From: JAVVHE01 sp032249695
GTDB lineage: Bacteria; Pseudomonadota; Alphaproteobacteria; Sphingomonadales; Sphingomonadaceae
Direction: 5' to 3'
DNA: 64,000 nt
Assembly (NCBI GenBank): GCA_032249695.1
Contig: JAVVHE010000008.1
Span: 59,844 to 123,843, forward strand
Shown here piece by piece: positions 8,925-16,499 of this stretch. Numbering within the stretch: the stretch's first letter is position 1; every line of letters starts with the position of its first letter. The notes beneath the pieces were generated by a model. That model saw only the letters and a list, made by a program, of their open reading frames with translations. It was not told the DNA's origin and did no database searches. The translations under genes and the position numbers were made by a program.

Positions 8925-9473
8925 ATGTTAGGGCGCGCTGGTATCGCAGTTCTGATAACAGCAGTTACAGCTATGGACGCAGAGGCGTCCACGATCGAGA
9001 ATGTCCAGATTTAGCCACAGAGCCAAGACGGTTCGGTTGTCCTTCTGACAGTGGTGACCGAAACCGGCCCCTCAGAAATGACCGTACGCACTCTCGATGG
9101 GTCTAGCCCAATCTTTGAACTCCACGGCCTCGGCGGGCTTTTCCAGCCAGAGCAGTCAAATCACGGGGAAATGCAACATGCCGAGGACCATACACCTGAA
9201 ATCGTAGTTAAAGGTCGTCGCGGCAACGAGGTCACCATCATGACGGTATTTCCGCTTTACTACAATATTCATGTTCCAGGCTTCGCTCGGATCGGAGGAC
9301 ATGGAACGAACGTGTCGGGGATTATTCCCGCCGGCGCTATGCAGACCGGAATTGATCGTAATCACAACAACATCCCTGACACGCTCGATAGCCTCCTTTC
9401 CGACCGTAACACAAGATGGCTAAAGCCAAATAACCCGAGGGGTGACGTCGGGGGGCCTACCCACGAGCAATAG
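8925..9473 (+). pseudogene. Secreted protein gene interrupted by an in-frame TAG
   Basis: An ATG at 8925 with a strong GAGGAGGG site opens a signal-peptide-like start (MLGRAGIAVLITAVTAMDAEA), then stops at TAG (9012-9014) after 29 codons. The same frame stays open beyond the stop for 152 more codons (PQSQDGSVVLLTVVTETGPS onward) to 9473. A single C-to-T change of CAG explains the stop. Near the C-terminus the segment DRNHNNIPDTLD resembles a calcium-binding loop of the dockerin/thrombospondin-3 kind. If translated today, the downstream part could start only at the GTG at 9051, without the signal. Base composition is lower in GC than the surroundings (32 of 60 bases at 9061-9120), which suggests recent acquisition. 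I do not recognise the family. Confidence 0.55.
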
Positions 9474-9484
9474 AGGAAACCGCC

Positions 9485-9691
9485 ATGCGCAATGTCGCGA
9501 TCTTCACCGGTGGGATCTTATTCGGCGAGCTTTTCTTTAACCTGGGGCCGCTAACTAGCTGGTTTACGAATTTCAGGTGGCTCGACTTTACTAGCCCTTA
9601 CTTCTACGCGCTCGGAGCTTGCGTAACGGTGTTCATTGTCAGCTTGGTCAGTATTGTTCTCCGAGCTAGGCAGAACCGTCATCTACGCTAA
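9485..9691 (+). CDS. Small two-helix membrane protein, unknown
   Basis: A 68-residue protein with a good ribosome site (AGAGGAAA) 6 bases before the ATG. Two hydrophobic segments are visible: residues about 4-22 (VAIFTGGILFGELFFNLGP) and 40-60 (FYALGACVTVFIVSLVSIVL), followed by a basic end (RARQNRHLR). It starts 11 bases after the interrupted secreted-protein gene and shares its lower GC content, so both may have arrived together. No family is recognised. Confidence 0.6.
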   Translation: MRNVAIFTGGILFGELFFNLGPLTSWFTNFRWLDFTSPYFYALGACVTVFIVSLVSIVLRARQNRHLR

Positions 9692-9700
9692 CTGGAATTT

Positions 9701-10165
9701 GTGACTGATCTCCTCCGCCGCACCACGCTGATCGTCGCCGACGCCGAGCGGGCGGCGCGCTTCCATGAAAGCGTGTTCGGCTGGACGCGCTATCTCGATA
9801 CGCCCTTCACGCTCAGCGGCACGCAGTTGGCGGCGGGCGCGGCCGGGGACGAGACCCGGCTCATCATCCTGAAGGCGGCGGACCCGGTCATTGGGATGCT
9901 CGGGCTGCTGGAATGGACCAGCCCCCGCCGCCCCGCGCCCGACGCCAAGCCGCCGTGCATCGAGCCGGGCCGCCCGATCTTCGTCGTCGCCGCCACCGAC
10001 TGCGCCGCCACGATCGAGCGTGCGCGTGCCACGGGAGCGCGCATCCACTGCGAACCGCGGCCCTGGAGTACCACGGGCGCCGACGGCGCGACGCTCACCA
10101 TGCTCGGCGCGAGCTTCTTTGATCCGGACGGCTATTTCTTCGAGGTGAACCAGCGCCTCCCCTAG
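9701..10165 (+). CDS. VOC (glyoxalase/bleomycin resistance-type) family protein
   Basis: A 154-residue protein starting at a GTG. RRTTLIVADAERAARFHESV is the classic first beta-alpha unit of a vicinal-oxygen-chelate domain, and ASFFDPDGYFFEVNQRL carries the C-terminal metal-binding Glu of the second. The N-terminal metal residue position is not obviously a His, so catalysis is uncertain. High GC composition returns here, marking the end of the lower-GC patch. Confidence 0.8.
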   Translation: MTDLLRRTTLIVADAERAARFHESVFGWTRYLDTPFTLSGTQLAAGAAGDETRLIILKAADPVIGMLGLLEWTSPRRPAPDAKPPCIEPGRPIFVVAATDCAATIERARATGARIHCEPRPWSTTGADGATLTMLGASFFDPDGYFFEVNQRLP

Positions 10166-10276
10166 CCCCTCCCCGTCACGGGAGGTGCCCGCGAAGCGGG
10201 CGGTGGAGTTGCGAAGTCCGTGACAACCCCTCCGGCGGCCGCTGACGCGCCGTCCACCTCCCCGTTCCGGAAGGGG
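10166..10276. repeat. Long inverted palindromic element, family B
   Basis: The left part (CCCCTCCCCGTCACGGGAGG) and the right part (reverse complement CCCCTTCCGGAACGGGGAGG) form imperfect inverted ends about 110 bases apart. An internal hairpin CCCGC-GAA-GCGGG follows the left end. The element fills the gap between two converging genes. Related but shorter copies are seen at 22551-22600 and 40973-41106. Confidence 0.65.
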
Positions 10277-10277
10277 C

Positions 10278-11381
10278 TCAGGCTTCCGCTGCGATCTCGG
10301 CTCGCGAGAGCGCGCCGTCTGTCGAGGCGATAAACCCGCCGCCGACGACGCGCTCGCCCGCGTAAAGCACGCACGCCTGGCCGGGAGCGACGCCGTATTC
10401 CGCCTGTGCGAACACCACGCGGCCGTTGCGGTCAGCGCGCGCGCAAGCGGGCCGCGCCGCTGACCGCACCTTGGCGGTGACGGTAAGCCCCTCCCCCGGC
10501 ATCTCGACGAGCCAGTTCAGCTCCTCCAGCCGGACCGCCGAAACGCCCAGCGCCTCGCGCGGGCCGACGACGACGCGGCGCGCCTCGGGCTCAAGGCGCA
10601 CGACGTAGAGCGGCTCAACCTCGCCACCGACTCCCAGCCCGCGCCGCTGGCCGACGGTGAAGTGGATCAGCCCCGCGTGGCGGCCGAGCACGCGGCCGCT
10701 GAGGTCGACGATATCGCCGGGCGCGTCGGAGTCGGGCCGCAGGCGGCGCACCACGTCGGCGTAGCGGCCCTGCGGCACGAAGCAGATGTCCTGGCTGTCA
10801 GGCTTGGCAGCGACGGGCAGGCCCAGCCGCTCGGCCTCGGCGCGCACCTCGGCCTTCGGCAGCGCGCCGACGGGGAAGCGCAGGTAGGCCAGCTGCTCGC
10901 GAGTCGTTGCGAACAGGAAATAGCTCTGGTCGCGCGCGGGGTCGGCGCCGCGATGCAGCTGCGGCCCATCGGGCCCGGCGACGATCTGCGCGTAGTGGCC
11001 AGTCGCCAGCGCGTCGCAGCCGAGCGCGCGTGCCGTCTCCAGCAGGTCGGTGAACTTGACCGTCTGGTTGCAGCGCACGCACGGGATCGGCGTGCGTCCG
11101 GCCATGTAGCCGTTGGCGAAATCGTCCATCACCGCCTGGCGAAAGCGGCTCTCGCGATCGAGCACATAATGCGCGATGCCCAGCTTCGCCGCGACCGCGC
11201 GCGCGTCGGCGATGTCGGCGCCCGCGCAGCACGCACCCGGCCGCCGCACCGCAGCGCCGTGATCGTACAGTTGCAGCGTGAGGCCGATCACCTCATGGCC
11301 CTCGCCTGCCAGGCGCGCTGCGACGACGGACGAATCGACTCCGCCCGACATGGCCACCGCGATGCGCTGTTTCGCCTGCAT
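10278..11381 (-). CDS. mnmA: tRNA-specific 2-thiouridylase MnmA
   Basis: Adds sulfur at U34 of tRNAs for Lys, Glu and Gln. Starting at the ATG 11379-11381 the protein has 367 residues, the usual length. It shows the PP-loop AVAMSGGVDSSVVA, the Cys pair in PGACCAGADIADARAVA, PIPCVRCNQTVKF, the ATGHYAQ motif, and SQDICFVPQG with the second catalytic Cys. A longer in-frame extension to 11546 is not MnmA-like. It is divergent from the CtrA-like regulator gene. Confidence 0.95.
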   Translation of the reverse strand: MQAKQRIAVAMSGGVDSSVVAARLAGEGHEVIGLTLQLYDHGAAVRRPGACCAGADIADARAVAAKLGIAHYVLDRESRFRQAVMDDFANGYMAGRTPIPCVRCNQTVKFTDLLETARALGCDALATGHYAQIVAGPDGPQLHRGADPARDQSYFLFATTREQLAYLRFPVGALPKAEVRAEAERLGLPVAAKPDSQDICFVPQGRYADVVRRLRPDSDAPGDIVDLSGRVLGRHAGLIHFTVGQRRGLGVGGEVEPLYVVRLEPEARRVVVGPREALGVSAVRLEELNWLVEMPGEGLTVTAKVRSAARPACARADRNGRVVFAQAEYGVAPGQACVLYAGERVVGGGFIASTDGALSRAEIAAEA

Positions 11382-11558
11382 AGGCTGGCCAAGTAGCGCG
11401 CGGCGACCCTTCGGCAAGACGGCCCACGCGGTCTGTAGCGGCGACGAAGCGGAACAAAAAAATCGTTCCGCCCCTTCCTGCCGTCGAAAACTTGCATTAA
11501 CGTAAGAATTGCGGTGGGTTGTGTCGGGCAGCTGCTCCGCATTCAAGGGGTGATGTTG

Positions 11559-12266
11559 ATGCGTATTTTAATCGTGGAGCAGGATCCGGCGCGCGGGCGC
11601 CAGTGGTCAGCAGATCTTTCGACCGCTGCGCACGACACGGTGAACGTGATGGGGCCGGACGCTGGCTATGCCCGCGCCCGCTATAACGAGTTCGATCTCA
11701 TTCTCGCTGACGTCGGGGGGCCTGCCTCGGTTTCCGACTTTGTGCAGCGTCTGCGGCTGGCGAAGAACCGCACGCCGGTCCTGCTGCTCTCGCCGACCGA
11801 TCGGCTGGTCGAGGTTGTGCGGGCGCTGTCAGCGGGTGCGGACGATTATGTGACGCTGCCGATCGCGCGCGCCGACCTGCTGGCGCGCGTGGACGAGTTC
11901 GCGCGGGTGGCAGGCGCCCGTTCGCGGCAGTTCGTGCGGCTCGGCAAGCTTGCGATCGATCTGGAACGCCGTCGACTGGAAGTGAACGGCGAGCGCGTGC
12001 ACCTGACGGGCAAGGAGTTCCAGATGCTGGAGCTGCTGGCGCTGAAGAAGGGCACCACGGTCACAAAGGAGATGTTTCTCGATCATCTCTATGGCGGCGC
12101 ATACGAGCCGGTTCTGAAGATCATTGACGTGTTCATCTGCAAGCTGCGCAAGAAGCTGATGGCAGCGGCTGGCGAGAATTACATCGAGACGATCTGGGGG
12201 CGCGGCTACATCATGCGCGATCCGGCCGAGCACATCCCGTCGGTGCGGTCGCGCCTGTCGGCATAG
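11559..12266 (+). CDS. CtrA-like OmpR-family response regulator with altered receiver
   Basis: A 235-residue two-domain regulator. The ATG at 11559 has AAGGGG 8 bases upstream and yields MRILIVE as in CtrA. The DNA-binding half is very close to CtrA (VHLTGKEFQMLELLALKKGT, VLKIIDVFICKLRKKL, YIETIWGRGYI). The receiver keeps the phospho-acceptor Asp51 and acidic residues (Glu7, Asp9), but the invariant Lys of KPF is Leu100 (VTLPIARADL), so phosphorylation-driven switching may be lost or changed. A TTAA-N7-ATTG sequence at 11497-11511 resembles a half-matched CtrA box. I think it is a CtrA paralogue rather than CtrA itself; the genuine ctrA would then be elsewhere. Confidence 0.85.
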   Translation: MRILIVEQDPARGRQWSADLSTAAHDTVNVMGPDAGYARARYNEFDLILADVGGPASVSDFVQRLRLAKNRTPVLLLSPTDRLVEVVRALSAGADDYVTLPIARADLLARVDEFARVAGARSRQFVRLGKLAIDLERRRLEVNGERVHLTGKEFQMLELLALKKGTTVTKEMFLDHLYGGAYEPVLKIIDVFICKLRKKLMAAAGENYIETIWGRGYIMRDPAEHIPSVRSRLSA

Positions 12267-12273
12267 GCCAAGC

Positions 12274-12303
12274 GCTGCGGCTGGCTTATTCGGCAGCCGC
12301 AGC
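12274..12303. terminator. Hairpin between convergent CtrA-like and N-formylglutamate amidohydrolase genes
   Basis: A perfect 10-bp stem (GCTGCGGCTG / CAGCCGCAGC) with a 10-base loop lies 8 bases after the stop of the regulator gene and overlaps the last codons of the opposing gene. It could end transcription from both sides. No clear T-run follows. Confidence 0.4.
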
Positions 12304-13161
12304 CCAAGCCGGTGGCTCCAGCCCCAGGGTTGGAGCCACGGCTGTCAGCTGACGCGCCAGCCGGGCGAGATCGGCTGCGATCCTCTCAAAGCCAGGGCCG
12401 GGCGCGAGCCGGTCGCAGTCGAGATACAGCGATCGGTCAATCTCCACCTGCACCGCATGGCGGCCGCGACCCGGTCGGCCATGCCGTTCGAGCGTATAGG
12501 CCCCTGCATAGGGCGCGTTGAGCGCGACCCGGTAGCCCGCGCGCAGGAACCAGTCGCGCAGCCAGCCCGTCAGCGCCGGAGCCGCCGAGCGCCCGTGCAG
12601 GTCGCCGATCACAAGCTCGGGACCGGACCCACCGCCGACGCTCGGCATCGAATGCATGTCTACAAGCACGGCAAAGCCGCAGGCCAGCGCAGCATCGGTC
12701 AGCCGCGCCTCGACGATGCCGTGCCACGGCGCATGCACCTCCGCGATCCGCTCGGCCGCCTCGCGGCTCGGCAGCGGCCGCGCATAGATCCGCCGCCCCG
12801 GAGCGATCGACCTCGGCAGCACGCCCAGCCCCACCGTAACGCGCTCGCTCGCCTTGACGGCAAGCGCAGGCAAGGCGGGTTCGAACATATCGGGATCCAA
12901 TTCGGTCGGGTCCCGGTTTAAGTCCACGTAGGCACGTGCATAATTGGCTGCTAAGACCGGAGCCGACTGCGATGCGGCCTGCAACAATTGATCAACGAGC
13001 GCGTCTTCAGCCCGCCGGATTTCACGCGGGGGCAGGCGCGACCGGGCCAACATCGCGGCAGGGTAGAAGCGGCCGCTGTGGGAGGACGTGAACAACACCG
13101 GCCCGCTTTCGGGTCCGAACGCTGAATACGGAGGTGGCGGCGTCTGCTCGGACATGCTCAC
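12286..13161 (-). CDS. N-formylglutamate amidohydrolase
   Basis: A 291-residue zinc-hydrolase of the HutG/N-formylglutamate amidohydrolase family. Diagnostic parts are VLFTSSHSGRFYP at the N-terminus (metal His), YVDLNRDPTELDP, VLVDMHSMP and QVEIDRSLYLD. It cleaves N-formylglutamate to glutamate and formate or a related formyl-amino acid. It is divergent from cpdR, an arrangement common in alphaproteobacteria (established knowledge), although no other histidine-degradation genes are nearby. Confidence 0.9.
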   Translation of the reverse strand: MSMSEQTPPPPYSAFGPESGPVLFTSSHSGRFYPAAMLARSRLPPREIRRAEDALVDQLLQAASQSAPVLAANYARAYVDLNRDPTELDPDMFEPALPALAVKASERVTVGLGVLPRSIAPGRRIYARPLPSREAAERIAEVHAPWHGIVEARLTDAALACGFAVLVDMHSMPSVGGGSGPELVIGDLHGRSAAPALTGWLRDWFLRAGYRVALNAPYAGAYTLERHGRPGRGRHAVQVEIDRSLYLDCDRLAPGPGFERIAADLARLARQLTAVAPTLGLEPPAWAAAAE

Positions 13162-13250
13162 TCCGCTTTGCTCCCTGACAAGGAATTAAGAGTGTATGAT
13201 CAACAACCGTCTTGCAACGCGCCCGGGTGCGGCTTTGTGGATGGGGGGAC

Positions 13251-13625
13251 ATGGCGCGCATTCTGCTTGCTGAAGACGACGGCTCTCTTCGCACCTTTCT
13301 AACGCGCGCACTGGTGCGTGCCGGCCATGAGGTCGTTCAGGCCGACAGCGCCGCTGCGGCCCTACCACAGATTGAGCGGGGCGGCATCGACCTGTTGCTG
13401 ACCGATATCGTCATGCCCGGCATGGACGGCATCGAGCTGGCGCGCATTGCGCGCGAGAAGCTGCCGGATCTGCGGATCATGTTCATCACCGGCTTCGCGG
13501 CCGTGGCGATGACGCGCACCGATGCCCCTGCCGATTCGCGGCTGCTGTCGAAGCCCTTCCACCTGCGCGATCTGGTGGCGGAAATCGATTCGCTGTTCCC
13601 GCCCGAGCAGCAGCAGCCCGCCTAA
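13251..13625 (+). CDS. cpdR: Single-domain response regulator CpdR
   Basis: A 124-residue receiver-only protein. The ATG at 13251 is preceded by GGGGGG. Acidic pocket AEDDG, phospho-acceptor Asp52 in LLTDIVMPGMDGIELA, Thr in MFITGFAAVA and Lys in LLSKPFHLRDLV are all present. In Caulobacter and rhizobia CpdR controls ClpXP-dependent proteolysis of cell-cycle regulators including CtrA. The placement between N-formylglutamate amidohydrolase and tRNA-Val matches that seen for cpdR elsewhere. Confidence 0.9.
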   Translation: MARILLAEDDGSLRTFLTRALVRAGHEVVQADSAAAALPQIERGGIDLLLTDIVMPGMDGIELARIAREKLPDLRIMFITGFAAVAMTRTDAPADSRLLSKPFHLRDLVAEIDSLFPPEQQQPA

Positions 13626-13672
13626 GCCAAAGCTTGCATCGCCCGGCGGCCACGGCTATCGGGCGCGCTCTC

Positions 13673-13747
13673 GGGCGCGTAGCTCAGTGGTAGAGCACTG
13701 TGTTGACATCGCAGGGGTCGCAAGTTCAATCCTTGCCGCGCCCACCA
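13673..13747 (+). tRNA. tRNA-Val (anticodon GAC)
   Basis: A complete cloverleaf of 75 bases with encoded CCA. The acceptor stem is GGGCGCG/CGCGCCC, the D-arm GCTC-AGTGGTA-GAGC, and the anticodon stem CTGTG/CGCAG around TTGACAT with anticodon GAC (valine). The T-arm is GCAAG-TTCAATC-CTTGC, with discriminator A followed by CCA. Confidence 0.97.
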
Positions 13748-14254
13748 TCCCCCTCCCGCCCCGTCCGGCGGCGCTGGCGGGGAGGATTGGCCCCAAACCG
13801 TCGCACTGAGCGCCAGGCCTTCAGCGGGTTTCCGGACGGCCGCGCGCCCGTCGGCCACGACCGGCTCGCCCGCGCGGAGGTCAACGGTGAGGCCGGCCGC
13901 GCCGGCAAACGCCTGCGCCGCGTCCGCGGAACCGATGAACGCATGGCTGCGCTCCCTGGCCGAGCCTGTGCGGCACTCCGGTATGAAGGCCGACCGCCGA
14001 TCGGCTTTGCGATATGGCCGGAACCCCCCAGCCGCCGGCCGATCCAACCGAAAGTCTCACTCGCGCGGAATGACCGCTGCGTTTGGGGCCGTATGGGCGT
14101 GGCAATCGGGCCGTCACGGCGTGGAAACCGCTTCCAAATCGTGCCAAAGCGTCTGGAAACACGCGAGTTCGAGGGTGGAAATCGAGCCCGTTTGGAGGCA
14201 ATGGCAGGCCATCCGCCCCTTGCAGCCGCCCCAGCCAAGGCGCATCCCGCACCC
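13748..14254. other. Intergenic stretch after tRNA-Val, no supported gene
   Basis: About 500 bases of GC-rich sequence. Open frames run through it on both strands, but none has a recognisable domain. The leftward frame running through the tRNA gives only the tRNA-antisense peptide pattern often mis-called as protein. The acyl-CoA dehydrogenase frame is open across it, but its homology begins only near 14255-14300. No repeat or hairpin stands out beyond a short GC-rich palindrome directly after the tRNA. Confidence 0.5.
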
Positions 14255-15457
14255 ATGCTGCACGATCCCCAGGCCGATGATCGCCCCCATCCCATTACCG
14301 GTCGCGCCGCAGCGATCGCCGCACGCGTCGAGGCGTTCGTCCGCGAAACGGTGGTGCCTTATGAGCGCGATCCGCGCCGCGACCGGCACGGGCCGAACGA
14401 CGAGCTGGTGATGGAACTCCGCGGGCTGGCGCGCGTGGCGGGTGTGCTGACGCCGCACCTCCCGGCGGGCGAGCCGCATCTCAGCCAGCGCGAGATGGCG
14501 CCCGTTCTGCGCGCCTCGGGCCTGTCGCCGCTTGGCCCGCTCGCGTGCAACACATCGGCGCCCGACGAGGGCAACATGCACCTGCTCAGCCGGGTGGCCA
14601 GCCCCGAGCAGCGCGAGCGCTACCTGAAGCCTTTGATCGAAGGCCGCACCCGGTCAGCGTTTTTCATGACCGAACCCGCAGCCGAGGGGGGCGCGGGATC
14701 GGACCCGTCGATGCTGAAGACCGAGTGCCGCCCCGACGGCAATCACTGGGTGATCCGCGGCCGCAAGGCGTTCATTACCGGCGCCGACGGCGCGGGCATC
14801 GGCATCATCATGGCGCGCGCGGCCGAAGGCGCATCGATGTTTCTGGTCGATCTGCCTGACCCGGCGATCCGCATCGAGCGCGTGCTTGACACGATCGACA
14901 GCGGCTCGCCGGGCGGCCACGCGATCATCGCGATCGACGATCTGCGCCTGCCCGCCGACCAGATGCTCGGCGCAGCCGGCGAGGGGTTCAGGCTGGCGCA
15001 GATCCGCCTTGCGCCCGCGCGCCTGTCGCACTGCATGCGCTGGCTGGGCGCCGCGACGCGCGCGCAGGAGATCGCGACCGACTATGCCTGCAAGCGTCAG
15101 GCCTTCGGCAAGCTGCTGATCGACCATGAGGGCGTGGGCTTCCCGCTGGCCGAAAACCTCATCGAACTGAAGCAGTCTGAGCTGATGATCGATTGGTGCG
15201 CTGGCGTGCTCGACGGCGGATCGATGGGCATCGCCGAAAGCTCGATGGCGAAGGTGGCGGTTAGCGAGGCGCTGTTCCGCGTGGCCGATCGCTGCGTGCA
15301 GGTGATGGGCGGCACGGGCGTCACCGGCGACACGATCGTCGAGCAGCTGTTCCGCGAATTGCGCGCGTTCCGCATCTATGACGGCCCGACCGAGGTGCAT
15401 AAATGGTCGCTCGCCAAGAAGATCAAGCGCGATCAGCTGGGCCCGTCGCGGGCGTGA
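14255..15457 (+). CDS. Acyl-CoA dehydrogenase, ACAD11/LvaC-like
   Basis: A 400-residue flavin-dependent acyl-CoA dehydrogenase starting at ATG 14255; 14201 is an alternative adding 18 residues. Motifs include FFMTEPAAEGGAGSDPSML for flavin/substrate binding, GRKAFITGADGA, YACKRQAFGKLLIDHEGVGF and QVMGGTGVTGDTIVEQLFRE near the C-terminus, ending with the EVHKWSLAKKI helix. The stop overlaps the start of the APH-type kinase gene by 4 bases (GTGA). This neighbour pairing mirrors the domain pair of mammalian ACAD10/11 and the levulinate-pathway LvaC/LvaA, pointing to 4-hydroxyacyl-CoA conversion (inference). Confidence 0.9.
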   Translation: MLHDPQADDRPHPITGRAAAIAARVEAFVRETVVPYERDPRRDRHGPNDELVMELRGLARVAGVLTPHLPAGEPHLSQREMAPVLRASGLSPLGPLACNTSAPDEGNMHLLSRVASPEQRERYLKPLIEGRTRSAFFMTEPAAEGGAGSDPSMLKTECRPDGNHWVIRGRKAFITGADGAGIGIIMARAAEGASMFLVDLPDPAIRIERVLDTIDSGSPGGHAIIAIDDLRLPADQMLGAAGEGFRLAQIRLAPARLSHCMRWLGAATRAQEIATDYACKRQAFGKLLIDHEGVGFPLAENLIELKQSELMIDWCAGVLDGGSMGIAESSMAKVAVSEALFRVADRCVQVMGGTGVTGDTIVEQLFRELRAFRIYDGPTEVHKWSLAKKIKRDQLGPSRA

Positions 15458-16497
15458 GCGACCCGGCGGGCGAGGTGCGGCCCGCGTACCGCTTCGACGA
15501 AGCGGCGCTGGCCGAGTGGATGGCGGCCCATGTCGAGGGTTTCGCGGGGCCGATCAAGGTCCAGCAGTTCCGGGGCGGCCAGTCCAACCCCACCTACCGC
15601 CTGACGACTCCCGCCCGGACCTACGTGCTGCGCCGCAAACCGCCGGGCCCGCTGCTGCCCGGTGCGCACGCGGTGGAACGCGAGGCGCGCGTTATCGGCG
15701 CGCTGTACGGGGCAGGCTTTCCGGTGCCGCGCTTGTACGGTCTGTGCGAGGACGCGGGAGTCATCGGAACCGCCTTCTACGTGATGGAGCAGGTGGAAGG
15801 CCGCATCTTCTGGGACGCGAGCCTGCTCGAGCTGCAGCGCGGTGAGCGCGCCGCCCACTTCGATGCGATGAACGCCACCATCGCGCAGCTGCACGCGATC
15901 GACCCGGCTGCAGTCGGTCTTGGCGACTATGGCAAGCCCGGCAACTATTTCGTGCGCCAGATCGGGCGCTGGTCCAAGCAGTATCTAGAGGACGATGCCG
16001 GGCGCGATCCGAACATGGACGCGCTGGTGGAGTGGCTCCCCGCGAACATCCCGCCCGGCGACGACGCGGCGCTGGTGCATGGCGACTTCCGCGTCGACAA
16101 CATGATCTTCGCAGCAGCCAAGCCTCACATTGCCGCCGTGCTCGATTGGGAGCTATCTACCATCGGCCACCCGGTCGCGGACTTTGCCTATCACGCGCTG
16201 ATGTACCGGATGCCAGCCGAACTCGGCGCGGGGCTGGCGGGCCGCGATCTCGGCGAATTGGGGCTGCCGAGCGAGGCTGACTACGTCGCCGCCTACTGCG
16301 CGCGGACGGGCCGGCGCTCGATTCGGGCCTACGATTTCTACGTCGCGTTCAACCTGTTCCGGCTCGCAGCGATTTTCCACGGCATCAAGGGCCGCGTGAT
16401 CCGAGGCACCGCCGCCAGCGCCAATGCGCGCCAGCGCGCCGACCAATTCCCGCTGATCGCCAGTCTTGCGCGCGATGCCATGGAGGCGTGCCGGTAG
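15454..16497 (+). CDS. APH-type phosphotransferase, ACAD11-N-terminal/LvaA-like kinase
   Basis: A 347-residue aminoglycoside-phosphotransferase-fold kinase that starts at GTG 15454, overlapping the acyl-CoA dehydrogenase stop. It shows RGGQSNPTYRL (glycine loop), VLRRKPPG with the ATP Lys, the catalytic loop LVHGDFRVDNMIF and the metal-binding VLDWELSTIGHPVADF. Kinases with this neighbour are thought to phosphorylate the hydroxyl of 4-hydroxyacyl-CoA so that the dehydrogenase can eliminate phosphate. Antibiotic resistance is unlikely given this context. Confidence 0.9.
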   Translation: MSDPAGEVRPAYRFDEAALAEWMAAHVEGFAGPIKVQQFRGGQSNPTYRLTTPARTYVLRRKPPGPLLPGAHAVEREARVIGALYGAGFPVPRLYGLCEDAGVIGTAFYVMEQVEGRIFWDASLLELQRGERAAHFDAMNATIAQLHAIDPAAVGLGDYGKPGNYFVRQIGRWSKQYLEDDAGRDPNMDALVEWLPANIPPGDDAALVHGDFRVDNMIFAAAKPHIAAVLDWELSTIGHPVADFAYHALMYRMPAELGAGLAGRDLGELGLPSEADYVAAYCARTGRRSIRAYDFYVAFNLFRLAAIFHGIKGRVIRGTAASANARQRADQFPLIASLARDAMEACR

Positions 16498-16499
16498 GC

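Noticed and set aside
8880..9700. Genomic island or prophage fragment
   Set aside because: Lower GC is visible, but there is no integrase, tRNA target or repeat at its borders; only a small acquired patch can be claimed.
13622..14047. Leftward frame spanning tRNA-Val
   Set aside because: The part over the tRNA is the usual antisense-tRNA peptide, and the rest has no domain or ribosome site. A decayed gene cannot be excluded but is not supported.
13700..14254. N-terminal extension of the acyl-CoA dehydrogenase frame
   Set aside because: It starts inside the tRNA and is unlike the family; the family length is reached from 14255.
15454..16497. Antibiotic-resistance aminoglycoside phosphotransferase
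   Set aside because: Fold is shared, but overlap with an acyl-CoA dehydrogenase and the ACAD11-like sequence point to acyl-CoA metabolism.
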